This document shows, piece by piece, positions 46,118 through 57,964 of a stretch of DNA of 64,000 nt; within the stretch, counting starts at the first letter, position 1; each line of letters begins with the position of its first letter. This DNA is from Trichobilharzia regenti (lineage: Eukaryota; Platyhelminthes; Trematoda; Strigeidida; Schistosomatidae). The notes below the pieces were generated by a model. That model did no database searches. It had not been told where the DNA came from and saw only the letters and a program-made list of their open reading frames with translations. The DNA is taken from positions 46,004,352 through 46,068,351 of the forward strand of contig OX235270.1 in NCBI GenBank assembly GCA_944472135.2, given 5' to 3'. Both the position numbers and the translations under genes were made by a program.

Positions 46118-46486
46118 GTGACCACCACCAAGGTGAGCAACATGGAGGTTAGGCGTAGAGTTCTAGGTAAACAGGGGAAATCAATCGACGAAGTCGTGAA
46201 GCTACATCGACTGAGATGGTTAGGACATGTGTTACGTATGCCAAGTCATCGCCTCCCTCGACGAGCTATGTTAGCGGATATAGGGTCAGGCTGGAAAAAA
46301 GCTAGCGGCGGTCAAACAAAAACTTGGCATCAGTCAATGAAATCCACAACAGTTGGTCTTAGCCACGTAGGAAGGTGTAGACTTCCAGGCTGGGGTCCTC
46401 GGGACGGTAAAAATCTATGGTTGGAAACAATTGGTGACATGGCTCAAAATCGTTCTCAGTGGCGCAGATGCATCCACTCCCTGTGA
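46118..46486 (+). pseudogene. 3' coding end of a second RTE-like LINE
   Basis: A 122-codon frame containing LHRLRWLGHVLRMPSHRLPR, then GQTKTWHQSMK and RNQW-like RSQWRRCIHSL. This is the C-terminal segment seen in RTE-type trematode LINE proteins, differing from LINE C. The RT and endonuclease are absent. It is framed by the two repeat copies at 45832-46112 and 46688-46870. Confidence 0.7.
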
Positions 46487-46687
46487 CTTATGATCTTCAA
46501 TGAAACTGTTTTGTATTTCTGTATTACTCCTTTGTCTCACACCTCTGCTCACTGTCACTATTATGCTTTTCTTGTACTTTCTTCTCTTGCTTCGCGTGCT
46601 ACACGGAATGTGGCGACTTGAACTTCCGCACATTTGTGCAAAGTTCTATGTCGAAAACAGACAGACAGATGTGACCACCATTCTAGG

Positions 46688-46870
46688 TAGCTCACCATCA
46701 CGGTGCACTTGTTGATGTTAGATAGTTGGAGGCAATCGGCAAGAAGCTTGGACCTAGGTTTTGTGCTAGGCCATATTGCAAACCTGGCTGACAGAATTCA
46801 GTCTGCACCAAGCAAAGGACCAGTCACATCCCACTAGTTACTGGTGTCCAATGAGAGTATTATTGTCAAA
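46688..46870. repeat. Rearranged copy of the repeat at 45832-46112
   Basis: One part (AGTTGGAGGCAATCGGCAAG) is direct and another (CCACTAGTTACTGGTGTCCAA) inverted relative to the left copy. Confidence 0.5.
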
Positions 46871-47163
46871 CAAATATATGTTGCTTATAAAATTGGTGTA
46901 CATGAAATCGAAGATAAACATTTGGGAATTTTATTACAGCTATTATATTGGCCTGAGGCTTTTAAATTAACTCCAGTCCTTCAAGATCACAAGATTTGAT
47001 CAAAGGCTTTTAAATCGCTGAATTACAATGACGATGAATGTTGAATGTTTGTTTTTCTTCGTTTAAACCCAATTACCAGGAATATACTTTGCGTGTACAA
47101 GGCTAAGAGCTAACCTCATCATGTGAAGGCTGATGATACTAACCAGTTGCTATTTCTGAAATT

Positions 47164-47234
47164 GGTGGAGCAGGTGCAGAACTTGTCACCCATCGGCTAA
47201 AAACCGAGTGCTTAAGCGCATGTGCCACTCCACC
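47164..47234 (-). other. tRNA-Lys(UUU)-like pseudogene or SINE head
   Basis: 71 nt with a perfect 7-bp acceptor stem (GGTGGAG/CTCCACC), an anticodon arm with loop TTTTTAG, and an A-box-like TGGCACATGC. The T arm is abnormal (GTTCTGCACC in place of GGTTCRANNCC), so this is unlikely to be a functional tRNA. Confidence 0.4.
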
Positions 47235-47985
47235 GTTAGAATAATGTGGGTTTCAATGAGAATTAAGTGAGAATGTGAAATAGATAATATACTGGGATTT
47301 CAATGAATATATATGCATCGTTACGATTTCAAGATATATTCAGTGATCTTTGTATTAAAGCAGTAATATATATGAACTTACATTCCAGCTGAATTACGAT
47401 AAAGAAATAGACAAAATTCAACCAGTGAACACTATGTGTGTGTATTTTCAATGCTGAAATAATACCATCATTAACTTTTTTGTGATGAGTCATTCTTTAC
47501 ATTCAACCTTTTTTAAAAAGGAAAGATGCACGTAGTATTTTTAAACTTGTATAACAAACAAATATTTGTATTGACTTAGATGAGTAATATCATGATGACT
47601 GACTAACTTTGTATGTCACATCGTCATGAAAACAAATAAAGTCCACGTATCTACATTCACCATACTTATAAATCTAGTGAAGAGTTTAACAGGCGTTAAA
47701 GTGTGGTGTATTTACTGGTATTTTTGGGGTTTCGCAGAATATATTTATTGTTAAAAAAAAGTTATATTCAAGAAATCAGTGTTACTATCACGACTTAACC
47801 TTTTTAATCCTAATAATCCTTGTATAAACTCTGAATGTTTATGGTTTGCTGTTAACATTGTGGCTGTTTATTCGTCAGTGTTGTACATCGTTCATTAGCA
47901 TCAGTGGCGTTGCCGTTTTTCACGCCTGACCAATTCATTATTAATTGTTCTAAGGTAAATGACTTTCTTATTGAATTGAATTTTC

Positions 47986-48054
47986 GATTTTCCCGTCGAT
48001 TGATTGGACCGAAGTGCTCGGTCTCAGGTTGACATGTCGGCTTCTTGTGCAGAT
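47986..48054 (+). repeat. Direct repeat, first copy
   Basis: A 68-69-bp phrase beginning GATTTTCCCGTCGATTGATT, present again at 48309-48376 with virtually no change, on either side of SINE copy g. Confidence 0.8.
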
Positions 48055-48079
48055 GCTTCGACGATGTCTGGGCATTTAG

Positions 48080-48272
48080 TTAGTATTTAATTGGTGGATG
48101 GTGACTAGCAGTGGAATCCATGATGCGCATTTCGTCCTATTTGGGACTCGTCAACTGGATGTACCTGCATTTCTCAGTGAGTGATGACGTTCCCACCGAG
48201 GCTCGAACCCAGTGCCCATAGTTTCAAACGCCAAAGCGTTATCCACTAGACCACTTGGGCCGCGAGAGCCAC
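48080..48272 (-). mobile_element. Hammerhead-bearing SINE (Sm-alpha-like), copy g
   Basis: tRNA-like head at 48272-48195 (AGTGGTCTAGTGGATAACGC, B box GGGTTCGAGCC). Ribozyme at about 48165-48110: stem I ACATCCAG, core TTGACGAG, stem II TCC/GGA with loop CAAATA, GAAA, minimal stem III TGCGCA, cleavage triplet ATC, and the return ATGGATTCC. The conserved C of CUGANGA is U here, so cleavage should be impaired. Confidence 0.8.
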
Positions 48273-48308
48273 CTCTTTTGCAACGGGTCATATTATTATT
48301 GAATTTTT

Positions 48309-48376
48309 GATTTTCCCGTCGATTGATTGGACCGAAGTGCTCGGTCTCAGGTTGACATGTCGGCTTCTTGTGCAGA
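48309..48376 (+). repeat. Direct repeat, second copy
   Basis: Second copy of 47986-48054. It is followed by AATTCAATTCAATAATTAATATGACCC, cut here to its first bases: AATTCAATTCAATAATTAAT, an inverted phrase linking copies g and h. Confidence 0.8.
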
Positions 48377-48419
48377 TCAAAAATTCAATTCAATAATTAA
48401 TATGACCCGTTGAACAAGA

Positions 48420-48612
48420 GGTGGCTCTCGTGGCCCAAGTCGTCTAGTGGGTAACGCTTTGGCATTTGAAACTATGGGCACTGGGTTCGAGCCTCAATGA
48501 GAACATCATCATCACTCAGTGAGAAATGCAGGTACATCCATCTGACGAGTCCCACATAGGACGAAGTGCGCATCCTGGATTTCACTGCTAGCCACCATCC
48601 ACCAGTTGTATA
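48420..48612 (+). mobile_element. Hammerhead-bearing SINE (Sm-alpha-like), copy h
   Basis: Plus-strand partner of copy g. Head with GTCTAGTGGGTAACGC and B box GGGTTCGAGCC. Ribozyme at 48532-48583: core CTGACGAG intact, stem II TCC/GGA, but GAAA has become GAAG; then TGCGCATC and the stem-I return CTGGATTTC. The 3' part (CCACCATCCACCAGTTGTA) is the usual SINE end. Confidence 0.8.
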
Positions 48613-49799
48613 AATGACTTTCTGTTTATTTACCCTCGACTTGTGTTTCTTGCATAGCCTACTTCACTTGTTCATCGAGACTTTAAAGATAAAACTCCTG
48701 TTAAGAAGATTAGTCTGCCTATCCATTTATTTGCAGCGGTGACCCTAAAGATGTTGACTAAATGAATCAGTAGAACAGTGTCTAAACGTGTCCATGGACA
48801 CCTAGCTATCGAAAGGAGAATGCAAATTAACTAGAAGCAATTCTCGAGCGTATTGTTCTTTCTTATGATGTAGTATAAAAGCGCATTTCATTCGGTTTGA
48901 AGCAGGGACTAAAACTAAATTGTTGAAAAGATTTTTTCGACATCTTGCAGGTGATTTTCTTTTATGGAAGATTTTTATTCAGTCTATTTTATGAATTTTA
49001 GGCCTGCTGTACAACAGTTATCTATAGGATCCTTTCCATTATTATTCGCTACACTCTCACCTTAGCAGTAAAACTTTTTGTTGTTCTTGAGGATAATACT
49101 ACCATTGCAGAGTGTTTACTTTCAACTAATCATCTGTCAACACTGTTTTCCAATGATTGTCGCTTATCTGAATAAGATTAACACTAGCATAGACTCGTAC
49201 TGATTTTCGCAATTTACTATCTTTTTTCTAGTATATACTTCTTTTCTTATCGCTAAACACCACCGACTGTTAATGCTTAGTGGCAATATGTAAAATATTG
49301 TCACAAATTGGCTACTTAACTGTATGACTTTGACAAGCACTTCCGCAGAGTCCTCTTTTCTTAGATGCGACCTTTTAAATAACATCCTACTCTTGTTGGT
49401 TGCTGACGTTAAGAAAGGGTGAATGAAGCAATGTTACTTTTTGCATACCTTTACATGTCACATTTCCATTTTGTCGGTTTTCAGTGTACAGAGTATAATC
49501 AACAGGTTAAATATTAGTATAATAATGGTCAATGTAGAAAATAGTAAGAATTTTCAATGCTCAATTCTTCAAAATCACTTATTACTGGAATTTCTAAACA
49601 CTTCCTAATATACCTGCGGAAAAATCATATCAAAGTCTTTCGACTGGAATGCTTTTTGATCATACAACCTATCTTAAGTGTTAATTGAGAACCTATCAGG
49701 TTTTGAATTCTTGATATAGATACCAGCGAAAATGTTCATTTTCCGAAATATACTAGTTATCGTATGGCAAGGAAGTTTGATGAGCAAACTATATTTCAC
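48613..49799 (+). other. Intergenic
   Basis: AT-rich; short frames without recognisable motif. Confidence 0.35.
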
Positions 49800-50465
49800 T
49801 GGATCTCACCCTGAGTCTGTGAGACGTAGTTGTTAAAGACACTGAATCTAAGGAGGCATGAGATGTAATTTGGTGTTGAAAATTCGAATAATTCTCCTTA
49901 TGCTGGGTGTTGATGATTTCCAAATTGATTTCAGAGTGACGAATGTCTGCCTTGGCTTTCCGATTTGGTTTTGACATCTTCATCGGGTGCCGTCTGCAGT
50001 TAAAACGACTATGCTTATGTAAGTGAGAGAAGTTACCTCTTTCAAATTTCTCACGTTAATAATGATTGGTGCATGTGCTTGTTGGTTAGGTGTATTCGTC
50101 ACTCCCGTATTTCCTATGTTCACTTGAAGTCCTGTCTTCACTGGCTGCTTCTGCCAACTTCTTGGTTTTCACCTGTACGTCTTCGAGTTTGTGTGACACT
50201 AGGCGCAGATCACCGGCGAGATCCAAACCTTCTAGAGTCTTTTCGTGGTTCAACGTATTCCTGTCTACTTGCTCCCCACAATCTGTCGCATAATCCAGTC
50301 CACCACAATTAGAATTTTCATCAGTGACAATAGGCAGTCTTATTTTACTCCTGTCATCACTTCACAGGTTTCACTGAGTTTTCCGTCGTGAATCACTTGA
50401 CACGTGGTATTGTCATTTAGCTGTTGAATGAGTTCGATGAAGATTTGGGACGCTCAGTGGTGGTG
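49800..50465 (-). pseudogene. RTE reverse-transcriptase fragment
   Basis: The reverse complement matches LINE C from about 31015 (QIFI-LIQQL) through the motif around the active site to about 31620 (INLEI-TQH). Frames are broken and the active-site region is degraded. Remnant of an insertion in the opposite orientation to LINE C. Confidence 0.65.
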
Positions 50466-51072
50466 AAGTAAGTGGCTCCTGTTTGTCAGCGTGAATGATG
50501 TATATCATGTTCAGATTAGCCAAAAGTTCATGACAAACATTTTTATTGTTAACTACCAATCGTGCCACAGTATAAGAAGATTGATCACAAAGAAAAATGC
50601 TGGTCATCCTATGGTTAGATAAATTCACTCGTGACCGAGACTAAGCCATCGAAAAAACTGATTCACACGCAAAGCTATACGTGCGACTAAAGCAAACATT
50701 CCTAATATCAAGTTAATGTCAGATGCAACCTTTTAATCTTATTACATTTCTCACAAAGTTGTATATATTTCTAGCTAACTGAACACTAAGTACTTTTTAA
50801 ATGAATGTTTTAGACATTTCATAATCTATATCGTCAAATAGAAATAACCACGGAGGGTTTCGGCATATCTTATCTGTTTGATGCCAATAACCAAAATGAA
50901 ACAGTGTACCTGAGACTACATTAATAATAAACACCATGAATATTTCTCGAATTTATATTTCATTAGTTACACCAAACACCGTTACAGTTTAAAGTATAAT
51001 CAAAAAAATGTATTTGAAATAAATGTACTCTTCTTTTTGAAACTAAAGAAAGAAATATTACTGACTAGAATA

Positions 51073-51298
51073 CTAATAGTATCGTCGATGGTAGAATTCG
51101 GCAAATCTTGCACATGGTTGTTCAAGGCATGCAGACAGTAAGTTTCTACACTTTTCGTAACAGCTCTCTTCAGGTGTCTTGTCGCATCGACCGTCGCATA
51201 CAAGTTTACGCATAATACAGTCATTTTTACAGTCACCTCCCACCATAATCCTTTTACAAATCACCAAATTGACAGAGAGTATTAGGAAAAGAACCACC
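51073..51298 (-). CDS. Last exon of a small secreted cysteine-rich peptide
   Basis: The exon starts after the acceptor AACAGCTTCAG at 51298; the first exon with the start codon was not found. The product opens VVLFLILSVNLVICKRI (second half of a signal peptide), followed by about 55 residues with eight Cys spaced C-x3-C-x6-C-x3-C-x7-C-x3-C-x6-C-x4-C (CKNDC, CDGRC, CYEKC, CLEQPC) and a basic/aromatic tail (FYHRRYY). Repeated C-x3-C pairs suggest a disulphide-locked helical hairpin. Small secreted proteins built this way are frequent in parasitic flatworms. I do not recognise the family, and no function is claimed. Confidence 0.55.
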
Positions 51299-51659
51299 TG
51301 AAGCTGTTAATGAATAAGCAAAAATCCAACTAAGATGCATTAGTTAGAAGCATTGAACTTGGAAATAAAATACATATGCCTATTGTTTCATTATTTATGC
51401 AGGTAAACTAAACTTTACAAGACTGAAATTAGACGAATTTCTCAATAAATTTAGATATAAAATAAATAATCGATTTAGTGTTCTAAAAAAAGAATTCTCT
51501 GTCTAAAACAGTCAGATCTGATATTCTTTAGGTAAATAGTGAGGCTGACATATTTTAACTACCCCAAACAGTTCTCAACGGACTCAGAACCTTATGATAC
51601 TAATTCTACAGTCTGAAAGTTTTTAAGTCCACATACAAAATCTAATTCTTTATCATGAA

Positions 51660-51892
51660 TAAAACTCGGTGGCACAGCGGTTAGGACGCTCGCTGACCAT
51701 GCACATGGTCCGGAATTCGATCCCCGGCCGGCACACTGCTTTACCTTGCGAAGCCAGAAATAATGCTGGTAAAGGGGAAAGGTTGGGAATGAGGCTAGCA
51801 ACCCCATCCTGTAAAACAAACACTGCTACAGAAACTTCTAGCCTCTAGCTTGACGCCCTATGTTCCACTGGGAACGTGAAGGAATAAAAAAT
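51660..51892 (+). mobile_element. tRNA-headed SINE with RTE tail, copy b
   Basis: Head: GGTGGCACAGCGGTTAGGAC (A box) and GGAATTCGATCCCC (B box). Tail: CCCTATGTTCCACTGGGAAC followed by GTGAAGGAATAAAAAA, the same end as LINE C at 32030-32065. Confidence 0.75.
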
Positions 51893-52107
51893 ATAACTCT
51901 TCTAACCATATTTTTCCTACAACAGGAACTTCCCCTATGAAGACTTCAGAATAAGTGCTGACTTATGAGCCAACGTAGTCTGCCTTTCACAAAGTTTAAA
52001 GTGTCAGGTAATCTGTACAAGTAAATTGACACTATATAAAATACATCCTATCACCTGTATTTTCTGAAAGCAACTTTTATTACTATTAATAATAATAATA
52101 ATTTTTC

Positions 52108-52315
52108 TTTCACGTTCCCAGTGGAACATAGGGCTCCAAGCTAATGGCCTGAAGTTTCTGTAGCAGTGTTTGATTTTTACAGGATGGGGTTGCTAGCCTC
52201 ATGCCCAACCTTTGCTCTTTACCAGGATTATTTCTGGCTCAGTGAGGTAAAGGAGTGCGCCGGCCGGGGGTCGAACCCCAGACCATATGCATGGTCGGCA
52301 AACGTTGTGCCTAGT
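52108..52315 (-). mobile_element. tRNA-headed SINE with RTE tail, copy c
   Basis: Minus-strand copy: head near 52315-52260 (GGGGTTCGACCCCC B box), tail at 52145-52108 (GTTCCACTGGGAACGTG) joined to an (ATT)n-like run at 52080-52100. It faces copy b about 200 bp away. Confidence 0.7.
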
Positions 52316-55300
52316 GACGAATTAAGCAATACACTCAAGTTGGATAAATGATATTCAAAAATAAGTGTGAATGAATAGTTGAAATTGTTGTAACATACCT
52401 TCATTTCTGTTAAAACGAAACGTGAAATTATGAAACCAAGTTTTTAAATCCTCAAATTTATACGACGAACAAATGATAGTGAGGAGGAAATAATTAACAT
52501 GGGGTAATTAGTGGTGCATATGAAAATGTGAATGTACGTGCAATAATAGTGTCTGCTCACATAGAGTGACAGTAGTATTTAGTAAACATGCGATTCAGTC
52601 GAAAATAACGGAAGTAGCTGGCAATTTCGGCAAGTAGATGTGCATATTAAAGATGTACAAGTTATTTTTTCAGTTATAACAGTCAACATTTTTATTTCAA
52701 TAATTACTGTAATCCTTCCGCATTTGCATTCAGTGTACTTGTCTACGTACGTATTACCGCGTCCAATTTATTATTATTATTATTATTATTAATGTCATTA
52801 TTAATATTACTATCGTAGTCACAGCAATTACAGTTTTTAATGTCAATAAATATTCCATTTCAACTAACACGAGTATTTTAATTGCACTAGATATTTTTTT
52901 TTAAATGTAGAATGTGAATTAACTTAGTAAGTACACGAGATAGTATTCCTGCTTTGAAAAAACAAAACAAATAAACGTTCGTCAATTTGTCCTGAAATAT
53001 TTCATTTTCATTATATCTTTATTTGGTGAATAAACATCTACAGTACCTCTAACGAATTCACTCTACCATATGATTTATTCAAGCAGTAAAATTAACCATT
53101 AGGGAATGAGTATTTTATTATTTTTCCCTAAGTGTCATTCACACATTTGCCACTGATTAGGAACTGTAATGGAAAAAAGGTGAATGCTATGTAAAGTTTC
53201 AGTTAAGCCGTTAAGCAACCAATCATTTGATAGCACTACAATACCAGTATAATCAAAGTACTAGTAATTAGAATTCACTTTTCTCAAATTCTTCTCCATC
53301 TTCATTTATAATTCTCTAGTCAAGTAGAATACTTACTTACCAACACAGATTGCTCTATAAATTTATTAATTAATTAACAAGTCTAGTATTCCATGCAGAT
53401 TCATTTGACGGTACTCCCATCCGTATTGTAATAACGTATGAAGCAGGTTATTGTATTTATTCAGGAAGACTCATAGTCTACAAATCGAAATTGCTTACCA
53501 CAGAATGTATGATCGACTTAGCGCTGGAACTTGTACTAAAAAATTAAACATAATCTTTACTTGCTTCGAAGTTGAATGCAGAATTTATTAAATAAGTTGT
53601 AATCTAGGATTAGGTATAATTTCTTAACTACTGGAAAGTTTAAAACTAAGGCTAATGATTTAAATGAATGGAAAATCCTACTATAAATTTGTAAAAAGAA
53701 GAATTCTAAACGTTTTTATTTTGTAGACAATCATGACAAATGTGTGTGAACTTAATTTTCTATGCACATTTTTACAATTGGTGGAATGGAACGCATTAAA
53801 ATAAACACCAATGGTAAAATATAGTTCATTAGCTTCTGTTTAGTTAGATACTACACCATACTAAAAATATAAACTCCTTTTAAAACCACACTCACTTAGG
53901 ATTTGAAAAGACTTCTTCTAACAAAGTATTCATTTTTTTTGTATTATTTATTCTCCTGCTACAGACTACAGTAGCCTCTATGAGTTCATTATTCACTACA
54001 CTAGATGATTTTCTACAATGATAACACTTTGGGATGAAATCTATCTTGCAATTAGTCGAAGCTCAAAAAGCTCAACATATAAGAATTGACGTACTGTTTG
54101 CTCACTAATGATTGTCTTCACTATGTACATACCAGTGTTCTACTTAGATGTTATGAACACGTCGAGTGTTAAAACTGATGCTCCCGAATGATATTGGTTG
54201 GAAATGATACCATATCATGAACTGAAAAAACGTAAAATGCAAGGGGCGTTCAGGACCCATATGTTGTATTTTAACAGGGTCACCTGACAACCTTAAGCTC
54301 TTGGGTTTTGATGGTTAAGGGATTTACATTTTCATTGGCAATCTGATTAGTGTTAATTTATGTAAAAGTGCATGTCGATATTTATCTTATTTAGAACTCA
54401 GCTTATTGGATTATTTGAGATATCATTTTTCGGCGAATTCATTCACATAGCTGTACAATCGCATTTATATATAATTATTTGTGTGTGTGTGTACATGAGG
54501 TTTGTCAAGTTTGGATGGTTGATCAGGTAATACAAGAATGATTTAATATAGGAACAAGGTTAATCAGACAGCAACTAAAGTAAGAGTGAGTTAGTAAGTT
54601 GGATGACGTAATATAATTGACTTAAATGTTTCAATTTAGGTCAGGGTAGCAACAGAGAGACTAAGTAGAAATGGGGTAGAGAATGCCTAATGCCATTTAA
54701 ATTAGAACTGAAATTAAGCAAAGGGGTTTTAAATAACGGTCAAGAGATTCTGATGAAAATTATTCAACACCATCATTAATTAGGCAGAAACTAAAGCAAA
54801 ATTAAGCAAATAGACTATGTGACGTGACATAATTAACAGGATCGAGTAGAATGCAACTGAAAAGGAAAAAGTTAAGTCAGGAACATTGTTATAAGAACTA
54901 CAGATTTAGCAGTCGGAAAAAGAGAGGAGCATGTAGGTCAAATATTTCGATGAATTTAGTCTAGTGTAAGTTCAACGATTCTGGGTACAAAAGTATTCAG
55001 AGTTCAGGATTTAGCACATGGACTGTGTTATAGTTACTGCTATTTGAAGAAGTCTGGTCCATGTACATTTGTCAAGATTCTCGACTGCTCTATAGATCAC
55101 TCTGAAGTTGGTGTACGAGTTAACTTGGTGTCCAAAATCGATCGCGTTCCAGAATAGAGCTGCGGTGTAATCATTTTTCTGGTATGTAAAAGCTGGAGAT
55201 TAAGTGTTCAAACATACCTTAGACAGTAAACACTGAGTATGGACAGCATGTCTAGGTCTGCCTTAATATATGGTCTCTATGAGGTTGTGTTTTTATTTGA

Positions 55301-56554
55301 TTTCGAGACTAATAAAAGCTTTCCTCAACATAGCACTCGGTTTAAGTTCCCTTAAGTTGTTTCCTTTTCTTGTGAATAATGAGCCCCTGAGAACAGACTT
55401 TTTATTTGAGCACCTCATGGTTATTCTTATCTTCTTTGGTTTAGGAGGCCTACTGTCATATTTTTCGATTATTAACACACAAAACAAAAATCATACAGAA
55501 GGAATAGAATTTAGATACTGGTAGATTACAGTTACAAAGAATATTTTTATTTGACATAAGACATACTGATACGGTATTATCTGTTTACCGTTGACGTTTC
55601 GGACACATTTCGCTGTTCGTTACGATATGTTTGTGAACAACTAAATCTACTCAAGAAGATATCATTATATAAATCAACCAGTATCACTGTATGCTGTATA
55701 AAGTGAAATTATTTATTATGAAACATGATAGCAGTTTAGGAACTTTCTAGTGACTTGAGAATTTGGCTGTCTGATCTGAATTAGCACCAGTGCCTCGCTG
55801 TTCCGTTTGGCTTCCAAAGGAGGAAGTTACTGCCTGAAGTCTAGATTACTTCGATTCAGTTGACAAATGGTCATAAAAAGGTACTTCTGCCCACACATAT
55901 CAGTTACCTATAAATAAATTTTTACTTATAACCGCAATTTTGATAATGTTTATCATATTATTGATTTCTTTCAATAAAGTTGGGATGCAGGGCTTCAGCA
56001 GGACATCTGCACTATACTCTGTTCTCTATTGTCATTTTCGTTTGGTTTTATAACTATCCGCTAGTTTTCACTTCCCCTTCACCACCGGACGCCCAAATCG
56101 CCACTTCCCTTTAGGCTCCCATTCTGGGGGCTAACTTCTGAGCTCTTTTGAAGAACGCTATTCACAGTAGCAATAAATCCCACGCTCCAAACTCAAATCA
56201 CTTAATTTTTGCAGGAATCCATGGTGAGAATCTATTCACACTCATATCAGCTTGCATACAATTGATCTGATCACTAGCCACAGCTTAGACTGTAAATACC
56301 TCTGAGTGTTACCTTGTAGTGTAGAAAAATACTTCCTAGTATCTTCTGTCTGAAAAATGTTTAATTTTAATAAGTGTTGAATTCTAAAGGCTTGATGAAA
56401 ACGATATAAGGTTTGGGAATGGTTAAATAAATGAGAATGAGTGATAAAACTACTATTTAGTCCTAGTTCATATATACACACACAACAACGAATATATTAC
56501 ACGATAACTGAGAAATTACTTTGCAGGAAATCACTGGCCTCAGTATATAAATTT
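52316..56554 (+). other. Long gene-poor stretch
   Basis: Contains an (ATT)n microsatellite at about 52768-52792 and a short (TG)n at about 54480-54492. Frames such as 55270-55524 have no supporting signal. The region 54560-55260 may be a decayed repeat but no family was identified. Confidence 0.4.
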
Positions 56555-56782
56555 TTATTTCTTTACGTTCCCAGTGGAATATAGGGGTTCAAGTTAGAGC
56601 TTTGAATTTCCGATAGCAGTGGTACTTATTTTTACGGAATGGGATTGATAGCCTCATGCCTAACTTTCCCTCTTAACCAATCTTATTACTGGCTTAGCGA
56701 GGTTTGGGAGTACGTCGGCTGAGGATCGAACCCCGAACCAACTACGTGGTTGGCGAGCATTTTACCTGTGTGCTATCGACGC
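56555..56782 (-). mobile_element. tRNA-headed SINE with RTE tail, copy d
   Basis: Minus-strand copy, more diverged: head ends at GTGCGTCGATAGCACACAGG near 56782-56763, B box GGGTTCGATCC at about 56733, tail CACTGGGAACGTAAAGAAAT at about 56577. Confidence 0.7.
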
Positions 56783-57590
56783 ACATCATTATATGAACAG
56801 TCACCTAAAATTGATGTTAGTATAAGCATGATGAATTTACTACTGATCTACGTGGACTGTTTTACTTGAGGGAAAAGTGATGTCATCTAGTGCTACTGGA
56901 AATCTAACTAACTATTTATTTTAGTGGGACTGATGCTTTTAAGAAATACTGAGCTACATATGATCATAGGAAAATCTACATAGATAATGTTTGGGACTTA
57001 ACTGTCAATAATCACTGCATTACAATGCATAAGCATGCAAAGTATAATAATTGTAATGTGTACTGTATCAAATAGTCGATAAGGAACAGTAACAAAACCT
57101 AATTAAGATATGAGCTATGAATGTTGAAAAAACATCAGTGGGCTTCCTTTCACTTAAGAAGAATGAAATAAAAAAGTGATACAAGAACACTGTAGTAACC
57201 ATTGTAGTGTTGAGACGAACACAGCTATCATATTTCAAGTATAACCTAAAGTGCATTACCGTTTGCAGAACATAATACTTATTTGTCCTAGGCGCTACCT
57301 GAAAACGCTTTTTTCGCTATTAGAATTCTGAAGTAAAGGTAGTTCAGAATATTTACACTATTGACTATACATGACAGTAATTGTGAAGAAGGCTTGTACA
57401 GAATAAGACGAGAGGTAACAATATTAAAAAAGTACTATTTTTTCATGAAATAAATAAAATATTTTTCGCGGATTTTTTTTAGTTTTATAAAGATAAATCT
57501 TAAATGTTGAAGGGATATTATAATACAAGTTTATACAACAGGGATACTGTACAATTTGAAAAACACTATAGTTTTGAAGAAACAATCATT

Positions 57591-57964
57591 TCAATGCATA
57601 AAAAACTCTGCTTTTGGAATCATAGAACGCGCCATAGTCTTCCAGCGTCTTCGCCGCTTATTCTCAACCACATTCATTTTATGGATGTCATTATTTATTG
57701 GAGAAGTGGACAGACGTTGTGTCGGGACATGATTTCCAGTGTTATACAAATGTGCTTTAGATGAAGATGATGACATTGTTTGAAAGGAAAGTTCGAAGGA
57801 ATTTGAAGAATGCAGCACTCTTTGAATATTTTCGTTCAAGGGCGTTTGTTCAGACCATAAATCTGAGAAGTATTCTTCAACCTCTTGAAAACTTAATTCA
57901 GGTAGCACTGGAGTTGATGAATATGACTGGTTGTTGAACTCACTTTTGTATTTCAATTTCGAAT
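57591..57964 (-). CDS. Probable terminal exon, unknown protein
   Basis: Open from an acceptor-like ATTTAAG at 57965 to a stop at 57591, about 124 codons. Ser/Asn/Glu-rich (ELSFQEVEEYFSDLW, SSNSFELSFQTMSSSSS) with a basic cluster NKRRRRWKTMARS near the end. An upstream frame at 58187-57999 (MPVSVKDLLNFILSSFN) could be the preceding exon through a weak GTGAAC donor, which would keep frame with a 63-bp intron. No domain recognised. Confidence 0.35.

Noticed and set aside
47164..47234. Functional tRNA gene
   Set aside because: The T arm and B box deviate too far from consensus despite a perfect acceptor stem.
55020..55260. Minus-strand text resembling LINE C-terminal coding
   Set aside because: Interrupted by stops and no motif could be matched securely to any LINE here.
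55270..55524. 84-codon hydrophobic frame
   Set aside because: AT-rich chance frame with no upstream signal, splice site or relative; a complementary frame is equally open.
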